Made by a program: the position numbers and the translations under genes. From CAYFLR01 sp964343805 (GTDB taxonomy: Bacteria > Bdellovibrionota_B > Oligoflexia > CAYFLR01): a stretch of 64,000 nt of DNA. This document shows, one piece after another, positions 17,522 to 25,082 of this stretch; position 1 is the first letter of the stretch; every line of letters begins with the position of its first letter. The notes below the pieces were generated by a model. That model did not search any database. It was given only the letters and a program-made list of their open reading frames with translations, and had not been told where the DNA came from. The stretch spans positions 1-64,000 of the forward strand of contig CAYFLR010000020.1 in NCBI GenBank assembly GCA_964343805.1, given 5' to 3'.

Positions 17522-17541
17522 GTCAGTTAAATCTCACTGAC
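17522..17541. terminator. Small hairpin between converging genes
   Basis: GTCAGT (17522-17527) and ACTGAC (17536-17541) form a perfect 6-bp stem in the 47-bp gap between two converging genes. No strong T-run follows on either strand, so terminator function is tentative. Confidence 0.3.
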
Positions 17542-17559
17542 CCATGTCTTATCTTTATA

Positions 17560-18308
17560 TCATTGCGGCAATTTATTAAAATGAGCTTTCCCCTGTTTTA
17601 AAACTTCTAGGGCATGATTTACGGTTATTTTAAACTCTGTTGAAATTCGCTTGTCTTGCTGTACTGCTCTCCAAAAAGAATTGGCCATCTTAAAGCACTC
17701 TTTCCATACATTTCTATCTTGTAAAGTGGGTTTAGGAATGGGTAATTTTCTATCAATAATTTGTTCATTTTGGGGAGCGAAAAACATGGGTAGCATATCG
17801 TATACTGGTGCAAGCCCAGTTATTTGGAATTTCTGACAGAAAAAAGATAAATTCCAATTATGCATATCGGTGTTCCCAATTAACCTTCCGAATAAATAAA
17901 TAAGTCGAATTCGATCACCTAATTCAGAATTTATGAGCTTTCGCTTTTTCAAATCTGTGGCTATTTCCGGCCATGAACCTAAGCTGCCTACAAATTGATT
18001 ATTCAAAGCCGCTAACGATATGATTCCTTTTCGTCCTAAATGACTTCGATTTTTTGATCTAATGATTTCAAATAAAAACCCTTTGGCTCTACCGCGTACA
18101 AATCGCAAATATGATGAGTCTTGCCATTTTCAGAGATTTCATAAATAGGAAAGCTATCACCCAACTCGTTGATAGTTTTTTTCAATAAGTATTTAGTGGA
18201 CCTTGCTTTATCAATTATTAGGATTTTATTTTTTAATCGTTTTATAAGTCGACTGAATGAAGATTGCTTTATAGTAAGATAATTAAATCCCTGCTTAGCT
18301 GTTATCAT
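17560..18308 (-). pseudogene. Broken YjjJ (HipH)-type HipA-like toxin gene with internal deletion
   Basis: Two overlapping frames carry the two ends of one YjjJ-like protein. The first (from 18308) has the N-terminal winged-helix segment (QSSFSRLIKRL, then KARSTKYLLKK) and the start of the HipA part (DLYAVEPKGFY). The second (to 17560) carries the C-terminal kinase core (GRKGIISLAAL, IGNTDMHNWNLSF, APVYDMLPMFFAP). An intact YjjJ is roughly 440 aa; here only about 249 codons remain and the frames differ, so about 190 residues of the middle, including nucleotide-binding parts, are gone. The junction lies near 18066-18085. It overlaps the upstream gene by ATGA. Confidence 0.75.
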
Positions 18309-19123
18309 CCCTTCGAGTCTAAAATTCTGCGAATTAAGTCCACCCGTGGAATTTGAAAAAACACTTTCTGACTAGGCAATACCGCAAAAAGGCGCACTCC
18401 GACTCGCATTAAACCAGCTCGTCCACTTAAAAAAAGTTTGGAAATGATAGCGCTCACACCGGGGAAATACTTATTAATAGCTATTCCGGCCAGGACACCC
18501 ATAAAATCCCAAAAAAGCATTTTTTCTAGTCTCTGTTGCTCTGCTTGATAGCGATCAATAGAACAATTAGTATTGATAATGGAGTTTTCCGTCATACCTT
18601 TGAGGTTTTCTATTTGTTCTAAATGAATCATGATTCTATGGTAGTGATAAGCAATAACCGATCCTGCAATGGCGAAATCCACTGCGTAATTAGCACGGCC
18701 GACGGTGGTGAGTTGGGTGAAAATACCGGCGGCTATACTTGTCGCAATTACGGAGGTAGCTTCATAGCTTTGATCGATGACTTGCATTTCCCAATCTTCC
18801 ACCGCTTCCTCTCTTTTTAGAGTGCAGTAAGCCTGTTTTAACTCGTCAGTTTGGTTTGTGGGGTCGTTGAAAAAAGAGGCGGAGATGCTAGGATTCGATG
18901 TATAGTAGCGGGCCCGCTCACGGGACGTACAAATCTTTTGTAGCTCTGATAGTACATCTTGTTCGCTTTGGTTTTCATATTTTTGCATTAGATCGTCGGG
19001 TAAGCGGCCACACTCATCAGCAGTCTCAAAAAAGGCGGGATAAATTACCTCATGAACCTGGGTTGAATTATGCTTTTTTACCGCCTCTAATATGGCCGCA
19101 CTGGGGATATACAATTGATCCAC
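18305..19123 (-). CDS. Unknown membrane-associated protein; C-terminal part of a frameshifted lipoprotein gene
   Basis: A 272-aa frame of unrecognised family, opened by GTG in a TAGTG stop-restart with the preceding frame. It has Cys residues and hydrophobic segments (about residues 120-165 and 205-245), the second containing FMGVLAGIAINKYFPGVSAII. The reading frame is open about 75 nt upstream of the GTG and encodes plausible sequence (SPISGEDVKQLFPNECNTPL) overlapping the end of the upstream lipoprotein frame. One extra G in the G5 tract at 19178-19182 would join both into one lipoprotein of about 390 aa. Function unknown. Confidence 0.55.
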   Translation of the reverse strand: MDQLYIPSAAILEAVKKHNSTQVHEVIYPAFFETADECGRLPDDLMQKYENQSEQDVLSELQKICTSRERARYYTSNPSISASFFNDPTNQTDELKQAYCTLKREEAVEDWEMQVIDQSYEATSVIATSIAAGIFTQLTTVGRANYAVDFAIAGSVIAYHYHRIMIHLEQIENLKGMTENSIINTNCSIDRYQAEQQRLEKMLFWDFMGVLAGIAINKYFPGVSAIISKLFLSGRAGLMRVGVRLFAVLPSQKVFFQIPRVDLIRRILDSKG

Positions 19124-19476
19124 TAAAGGAGTGTTACACTCGTTTGGAAAAAGCTGCTTAACATCTTCTCCACTGATGGGGGAGGAGTCAGTCCCTTAGC
19201 TGAAGTTTTCTGAAAGTAGAGACCGATCCTTCGGGTAGCTAACATCTCTACCGCATGGCTATAGACTTGGGAGCGGTACTTATTGATAAGTTCTTCTTGT
19301 TCTTGTCCTTCACCCACTGACATCCAGACATTTTCGCAAAATGGAATTTTAGAGGTTTGAGGATGTTGCACCTCAGTCACCGGCCTCACTTGCTTCACTT
19401 TATTTTCTGACTTATCACAAGAATTAAAAACCAAGCTGCAAATGACTAAACCTAAAAACTGTTTAAACCGAATCAT
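19123..19476 (-). CDS. Lipoprotein N-terminal fragment (probably frameshifted)
   Basis: A 117-aa frame with a clear lipoprotein signal (FLGLVICSLVFNSC at residues 7-20) followed by a charged linker. It ends at TAG, overlapping the GTG of the next frame by one base. The last 20 residues overlap an open, natural-looking second frame, so this is probably the N-terminal quarter of a larger lipoprotein split by a single-base loss at a G5 tract (C5 on the coding strand). Family not recognised. Confidence 0.55.
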   Translation of the reverse strand: MIRFKQFLGLVICSLVFNSCDKSENKVKQVRPVTEVQHPQTSKIPFCENVWMSVGEGQEQEELINKYRSQVYSHAVEMLATRRIGLYFQKTSAKGLTPPPSVEKMLSSFFQTSVTLL

Positions 19477-19498
19477 GCCAATTCACCTATTTATTAGT

Positions 19499-20593
19499 TT
19501 ATGAAAACCTGACTTTCTTACTAATATTTAAAAGCAATCCCACCCCAATCAGAAATGTAAACATGGAGGAGCCTCCATAGGAGAAAAAGGGCAGAGTGAC
19601 CCCCACAATGGGAAAAAGCCCCAATACCATAGCGATATTAATGGCTATATGGATGAAAAAGATCGCACTGATCCCCATAGCAAGATAAAACGAGAAGAGA
19701 TCTTTGGAGTTAAAGGTAATGGTGACCCCCGGACGAAGAAAGAAAAGAAAGAGGACGAGCACCGCCACTCCTCCTACAAAGCCTTGTTCTTCAGAGAGGA
19801 CAGAGAAGATAAAGTCGGTGTGTCGTTCGGGCAGGAAGAGGAGGTGAGTTTGAGTTCCTTTTTGAAATCCTTTGCCGGTGAGTTTTCCTGAACCAATGGC
19901 CACCATAGATTGGATGGAATGATAACCAGAACCTTTGGGATCAGATGAGGGTTTGGCAAAACTGAGGACCCTACTTTTTTGATAATCTTTGAGTCCAAAA
20001 AACCAACCAAAGGGGAGGATCAGTATAAAGCAAGACAGAGCAATGAGCACTGATTTCTTATCCAGCCGGCTCATTAGAATTTGGATAAAAGCGGTTATAC
20101 CAATGATTCCTGCGGTTCCAAGATCTGGCTGAATGACCACTAAACCAAACATCATACCGATTAAGAGAAGAGGGCGTAACAGATCTCGTAGGGTATAGGG
20201 AAAAAGGTTTTTATCTTTTTGAATAAACTTAGCGATGACCATGGCAATGCCAATTTTTGCTAGCTCAGATGGCTGTAAGTTAAAGAAACCGAGGTGAATC
20301 CATCTTTTTGACCCCCCTGCCACATGACCGGAAATTAAGACCACCAGCAGCAAAATAACAATGGACCAATAAATGGGATATGAAAAGCGTTCGAGTATTT
20401 TCATATTGGTAAAAAAAGCGATGATCAAACAGAGGGGAAGGCCTGCTGCTACATAATAAACTTGTTTATAGAAAAGAGGTCCACCTAAGGTGGCGCTGTA
20501 GAGATTCCATAGTCCATAACTAATCAGTAATAAGGTCACCAGTAGGAGAGGAAAGTCAATGAGGGGAATTCTGTCGAGTAACTTGGGTCTCAT
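19499..20593 (-). CDS. rodA: RodA, SEDS peptidoglycan glycosyltransferase
   Basis: A 364-aa integral membrane protein with about ten transmembrane segments. SEDS motifs are visible: GGSKRWIHLGFFNLQPSELAK-type sequence, QPDLGTA, and LPERHTDFIFSVLSEEQGF, where the Asp is the proposed catalytic residue. RodA polymerises lipid II in the elongasome with its transpeptidase partner PBP2, encoded just upstream (10-nt gap). It is the last gene of the mre-mrd operon. Confidence 0.96.
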   Translation of the reverse strand: MRPKLLDRIPLIDFPLLLVTLLLISYGLWNLYSATLGGPLFYKQVYYVAAGLPLCLIIAFFTNMKILERFSYPIYWSIVILLLVVLISGHVAGGSKRWIHLGFFNLQPSELAKIGIAMVIAKFIQKDKNLFPYTLRDLLRPLLLIGMMFGLVVIQPDLGTAGIIGITAFIQILMSRLDKKSVLIALSCFILILPFGWFFGLKDYQKSRVLSFAKPSSDPKGSGYHSIQSMVAIGSGKLTGKGFQKGTQTHLLFLPERHTDFIFSVLSEEQGFVGGVAVLVLFLFFLRPGVTITFNSKDLFSFYLAMGISAIFFIHIAINIAMVLGLFPIVGVTLPFFSYGGSSMFTFLIGVGLLLNISKKVRFS

Positions 20594-20603
20594 ATTTCCT
20601 TAC

Positions 20604-22502
20604 CTAAAAGTTAGTGGATGAACTGTTCATACTTAAATCGTTTTTTTTACGATCAAAATAGTACTGTAAAATCTTTTTTGCTACTGGTGCTGCGGTGGAT
20701 CCTCCATGACCTCCTGAGTACTCCGATAAAACTAGTACCACAATCTCTGGGTTTTCTCTTGGAGCAAAGGCAGTGAACCAGGCGTGATCTCTATAATGAA
20801 AACTCACATCATCTTGAAATTTTGATTTAGAAAGACTCGCCGTTTGGGCAGTTCCTGTCTTTCCACAAACCTCTACCCCTTTGACTCTTGAAGCTTTACC
20901 AGTTCCTTTAGGATGGCTCACCACTTCGCAGAGTCCATCTTTGACCATTTCAAAAAACTCATCTTTGATATTGATGGATCTTTCTAAAATAGGTTTGTTC
21001 TCTAAGATGATATTTTGCTCGGCATCAGTAATCTGTTTGACCACATAGGGGCGATAGAGTTCCCCGTTGGTGGCTAAAGCTCCGTAAGCCATGGCTAGCT
21101 GAATTGGTGTAACTGAGTTGTACCCTTGACCGATAGAAATAGAGATGGTGTCGCCAGGAACCCAAGGGATTTTAAATGTGTCTTTTTTCCATTTGCGGGT
21201 GGGGCTGATTCCACTTCGTTCGGTATTCAGTTTAAGTCCGGTTCTTTTGCCAAAGCCAAAAAGCTCCGCATAAGAAGAGAGAACATCGATATCCATTTTA
21301 CTGCCGATGTTATAATAATAAACATCACAGGACTCTCTCATGGATTTGATAAGTTCCACATGTTGATGCCCTCCTTTTCTCCAGCAGTTGTAATGACCTC
21401 GTCCGAGTGTGAAATGCCCTGGGCAGTTCCAGGTGGTCTCTTTATCAATAAAACCCTCTTCGAGGGCCGCCAGGGCCACAAAGGGTTTCCAGGTGGAACC
21501 GGGAGGATAACTCCCTGCAGTGGTTTTATCTAAAAGTGGACGGTGGAGATTTTCGCTTAAACTTTTCCACTCTTTGGGAGTGAGTCCATCTTCATAGAGA
21601 TGAGGGTCAAAATTAGGGTGAGAGAGGAAGGCGAGTATTTCACCGGTGGTGGGTTTAATAGCAATTACCACACCGTTATGCGATTCAAAGGCATCTTTAG
21701 CCGCCTTTTGCAGTCCATAATCGAGGGTTAAGATTAGATTGTTTCCAGGAATTTGACGAATGGTAGAAAACTGCTCAAAGTTAAGAGGCTGAGCTTGAAT
21801 TTTTCGACCATAAGCATCCACCTTATAGTACTGAGCCCCTTCGATTCCTCGCAGGTACGTTTCGTATAGTTTTTCTAAACCCAGTTTTCCGATATAATCA
21901 CCGAGACGATAACGCTTCAGAGAAATTTGGTTGAGTTTCTTAATCTCTTCATTATTGATCTCCCTAAGGTAGCCCACCAAGTGAATGGGCGTGTACCTGT
22001 TATAATCTCTGCTGGGTTCCACTTGAATATCTACCCCAAAGAGTTCGGTCTTTATAACCTCAATGAGATCCACCTGAGTCATGGTTAAATTGGAAAGCAG
22101 TTTTACCGGGTGAAAGCGAGGCATGTGACGCGCTTTTTGCACACGCCGTAGAAAGTTTTCTTTGGGTATTTTTAAAAGTTCACTTAGCAGTGAGAGGGTG
22201 TAGTCAGTGTGTTTTTTGCTGGTAGAGTATTGGGGAATAAATACCAGATTATAATTAGGGCGATTGGATAAAATGGGGGTCTTGTTACGATCATAGATAA
22301 TGCCACGAGGAGCGGGGACTCTCACCTTTCGAATATGGTTTTTTTGAGCTATCTGATAAAATTTATCACCTTGCATAATCTGCAGATACCAAAGTCGAAT
22401 GGCGAAGGTGAACATGGTTATAATTAAAATGGTGACTACAGGAGCTAAGCGTGAGGCGTCGATACTTGGTTCGGTTGAGAAGGATGAATAATATCTTGCC
22501 AT
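20604..22502 (-). CDS. mrdA: Penicillin-binding protein 2 (elongasome transpeptidase)
   Basis: A 632-aa class B PBP. One N-terminal transmembrane helix (about residues 22-40) is followed by the pedestal domain (APRGIIYDRN) and the transpeptidase domain, with the nucleophile in PPGSTWKPF, SCD motif in RESCDVYYYN and KTG in CGKTGTAQ. It cross-links new wall with RodA and MreC. The ATG at 22502 forms TGATG with the mreD stop, which I prefer to the GTG 12 nt upstream. Confidence 0.96.
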   Translation of the reverse strand: MARYYSSFSTEPSIDASRLAPVVTILIITMFTFAIRLWYLQIMQGDKFYQIAQKNHIRKVRVPAPRGIIYDRNKTPILSNRPNYNLVFIPQYSTSKKHTDYTLSLLSELLKIPKENFLRRVQKARHMPRFHPVKLLSNLTMTQVDLIEVIKTELFGVDIQVEPSRDYNRYTPIHLVGYLREINNEEIKKLNQISLKRYRLGDYIGKLGLEKLYETYLRGIEGAQYYKVDAYGRKIQAQPLNFEQFSTIRQIPGNNLILTLDYGLQKAAKDAFESHNGVVIAIKPTTGEILAFLSHPNFDPHLYEDGLTPKEWKSLSENLHRPLLDKTTAGSYPPGSTWKPFVALAALEEGFIDKETTWNCPGHFTLGRGHYNCWRKGGHQHVELIKSMRESCDVYYYNIGSKMDIDVLSSYAELFGFGKRTGLKLNTERSGISPTRKWKKDTFKIPWVPGDTISISIGQGYNSVTPIQLAMAYGALATNGELYRPYVVKQITDAEQNIILENKPILERSINIKDEFFEMVKDGLCEVVSHPKGTGKASRVKGVEVCGKTGTAQTASLSKSKFQDDVSFHYRDHAWFTAFAPRENPEIVVLVLSEYSGGHGGSTAAPVAKKILQYYFDRKKNDLSMNSSSTNF

Positions 22503-23053
22503 CAGGACCGCCACCAGGAAGCTTTAAAAAAGAGTTCTTCATTTCTCTGATCACGGTAGACTCGGTCAGCAAAAAATACATCAATCAATTTAAGTGGCCA
22601 AAAAATGAGTGGCTGGATCAGAATATTAAAGAAAATGTGGCTGGTAAAATATGTGATATGGGAAAGATCAGTTACCAGTTCATGGTTTAAGTATCTCACT
22701 AAATAGAAAACGATTTGGTAAAGGAGAAAATAGATGGCGGTAAAAAGTGAGATGGAGGTTTGATTTATGGTAAATGAGGTGTTGGTAAGCTGCTTCAATG
22801 AGATAAAGGTAAAAAGGTATATTAATAAGGCGAGATAGGGAGTGCTAGCAGAGGCCGAATCAAAGAGGTAACTGGTACAGAAAATGAGAATCAACCCAGG
22901 TACAAAAGGGGCGTAAAAAGCCAAATAGATAACAAAAATAAACAGAAAGTTCAGAGAGGTATTTCCAAAAATCTGGGTTGAGAAAACTGAACTCTGGAGA
23001 ATGAATAATATGAACAGATAAAAACCGTAGGCTGGGACTTTAAGGTAAACCAT
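22502..23053 (-). CDS. mreD: Rod shape-determining protein MreD
   Basis: A 183-aa, highly hydrophobic protein with about five or six transmembrane helices, of MreD length and between mreC and mrdA as usual. Motifs are weak in this family, so position is the main support. MreD links cytoplasmic MreB with MreC and PBP2. Gap to mreC is 2 nt. Confidence 0.9.
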   Translation of the reverse strand: MVYLKVPAYGFYLFILFILQSSVFSTQIFGNTSLNFLFIFVIYLAFYAPFVPGLILIFCTSYLFDSASASTPYLALLIYLFTFISLKQLTNTSFTINQTSISLFTAIYFLLYQIVFYLVRYLNHELVTDLSHITYFTSHIFFNILIQPLIFWPLKLIDVFFADRVYRDQRNEELFFKASWWRS

Positions 23054-23055
23054 CT

Positions 23056-23934
23056 TTAAGGCCCCTTGGGTTGGTCATTTGAAAGGTCTTTCTGCATGCG
23101 GGCTAAATAGGGATTGACTCTTAATAAGACAAAGACCTCTTCAATAGTTGAAAAGTCAACATTAGGGCGGAGGAAAATTGATTTAGTAACACTGTCGGAA
23201 GAAAGATCCAACTTGATAACGGTACCAATAGTATATCCTTGGGGAAATAGCCCTGTCTCCCCAAAGTTAGATGTAATGACTCGATCGCCTAACATCACCT
23301 CTTCTTTGTGATGGACATACTTGAGCCGGAGGATATTACTGCTACCTGTTCCCTCAATAGTCCCTCTTACACGGTTTCTCTGAATTATTGCAGAGATACT
23401 ACTACCGGGATTGGTAATGAGTAACACATCACTATAACTTTCAGTGGCTCGATAGATATAGCCAACAGCTCCTCCACTGGTAACTACCGGCATACCGATG
23501 GATATTTTGTGGCTGGTTCCTTTATCTATCCGCAATATATTGAGAGAGGAAGAAGGGTTATTACCAATGATTTTAGCTGGAATCATAGAATGCACAATAC
23601 GAGGTTGCATTTGCAGAAGCTTACGGAGACGATTGTTCTCTCTGGAAACTTCCTGAAAAAGGGTGGTTCGGAGGATGTGTTTTTGCAATTCACTCTGCAG
23701 CTTTTTGTTATGCTCGTAAGTGTTCACCAGGAGAAGGTATTTTTTAAAAAGGTCGGAAATGGAACCGGTGATATTCACCACCACCTTTTGAATGGGAGCA
23801 ATGGTGGCCAGGAGCATTTGGTCAACAAAAGAGTCGGGACGAGATTTGCTAAAGTCGGTAGAGGAAACCAAAAGGGTGATCGCCACCAGTAAAGTTATCA
23901 CGATGAACAGGAAATATTTTTTAATTACAGGCAT
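23056..23934 (-). CDS. mreC: Rod shape-determining protein MreC
   Basis: A 292-aa protein: transmembrane helix at residues 8-25, coiled coil at about 65-105, then the beta-domain (IGNNPSS, GMPVVTSGGAVGYI, RVRGTIEGTG, ITSNFGETGLFPQGYTIG). MreC activates PBP2 in the periplasm. It lies between mreB and mreD. Confidence 0.95.
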   Translation of the reverse strand: MPVIKKYFLFIVITLLVAITLLVSSTDFSKSRPDSFVDQMLLATIAPIQKVVVNITGSISDLFKKYLLLVNTYEHNKKLQSELQKHILRTTLFQEVSRENNRLRKLLQMQPRIVHSMIPAKIIGNNPSSSLNILRIDKGTSHKISIGMPVVTSGGAVGYIYRATESYSDVLLITNPGSSISAIIQRNRVRGTIEGTGSSNILRLKYVHHKEEVMLGDRVITSNFGETGLFPQGYTIGTVIKLDLSSDSVTKSIFLRPNVDFSTIEEVFVLLRVNPYLARMQKDLSNDQPKGP

Positions 23935-23950
23935 AGATTTGCCCGGCTAT

Positions 23951-24988
23951 CTATTGATGAAGAGTGACCCCTTTAAAAAGGGAGAGGTTGTCTAGTGCGC
24001 GACCAGAACCAATCACTACTGAGGTTAATGGATCTTCAGCTATCATAATCGGTAGCCCTGTCTCTTCTCTAAGGAGAACATCCAAGTTCTTTAAGAGAGC
24101 TCCACCGCCTGCCAGAACAATTCCTTTGTCCACAATATCTGCTGCGAGTTCAGGAGGTGTTCTTTCAAGGGCTACACGAACAGCTTCTACAATTGAGTTA
24201 ACTGTTTCTGAGATAGCCTCTCGACACTCTTCAGAGTTAATCTCTACGGTTTTAGGAATACCAGCAACCAGGTCACGTCCTTTGACTTGCATGGTCTCAA
24301 CTTCATCAGAAGGATAACAGGTTCCGATCGTTGTTTTTAATCTTTCCGCGGTTCTTTCACCAATGAGCAGATTGTACTTTCTTTTCATATAGTGAATAAT
24401 AGCTTCGTCCATTTTGTCTCCACCTACTCGGATGGATTTACTATAGACGATACCAGCTAGAGAAATAACAGCTACTTCAGTGGTTCCTCCACCAATATCT
24501 ACAATCATGTTACCAGAGGGCTCCGTGATGGGAAGCCCCGCTCCAATAGCAGCTGCCATTGGCTCTTCAATTAAGTAGACTTCACGAGCGCCAGCAGATT
24601 CAGCTGATTCTCTCACAGCTCTTTTTTCTACCTCGGTAATTCCATAGGGCACACAGACAATGATACGAGGTCTGATAAAGGTCCTACGATTGTGTGCTTT
24701 TCTAATAAAATATCTGATCATGGCCTCAGTAATACTGAAGTCAGCAATAACGCCATCTTTAATAGGTCTCACCGCAACAATGCTGCCCGGTGTGCGGCCC
24801 AGCATATCCTTTGCTTCTTTACCTACTGCTAAAATCTTTTTATATCCTCGCCCTTCCTTTTGGCTTGCTACAACTGAGGGCTCATTGGCCACAATTCCTC
24901 TACTTTTTACATAGACAAGTGTGTTCGCTGTTCCCAAATCAATTGCCAAGTCATTAGAAAAAAGCCCCAAAAAGGAGTCAAATAACAT
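23951..24988 (-). CDS. mreB: Rod shape-determining actin homologue MreB
   Basis: A 345-aa actin-fold ATPase with IDLGTANTLVY, VCVPYGITEVEKRAV, LIEEPMAAAIGAGLP, IVDIGGGTTEVAV and LAGGGALLKNLD. The N-terminal MLFDSFLGLF resembles the amphipathic membrane-targeting segment of MreB. It organises lateral wall growth and opens the five-gene elongasome operon. A normal length and motif set indicates full function. Confidence 0.97.
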   Translation of the reverse strand: MLFDSFLGLFSNDLAIDLGTANTLVYVKSRGIVANEPSVVASQKEGRGYKKILAVGKEAKDMLGRTPGSIVAVRPIKDGVIADFSITEAMIRYFIRKAHNRRTFIRPRIIVCVPYGITEVEKRAVRESAESAGAREVYLIEEPMAAAIGAGLPITEPSGNMIVDIGGGTTEVAVISLAGIVYSKSIRVGGDKMDEAIIHYMKRKYNLLIGERTAERLKTTIGTCYPSDEVETMQVKGRDLVAGIPKTVEINSEECREAISETVNSIVEAVRVALERTPPELAADIVDKGIVLAGGGALLKNLDVLLREETGLPIMIAEDPLTSVVIGSGRALDNLSLFKGVTLHQ

Positions 24989-25082
24989 AAGTTTACCTCT
25001 TTTAGTTGGTCTTGGCTGGATTTTGGCATGTTATTGCACTAGATTCAATGAAAAAATGCAGATTTATCTTTGATTTGGAATT

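Noticed and set aside
25020..25042. Sigma-54-like TTGGCATGTTATTGCA
   Set aside because: GG and GC are 9, not 10, nt apart and the element points into the 3' end of the cyclase gene.
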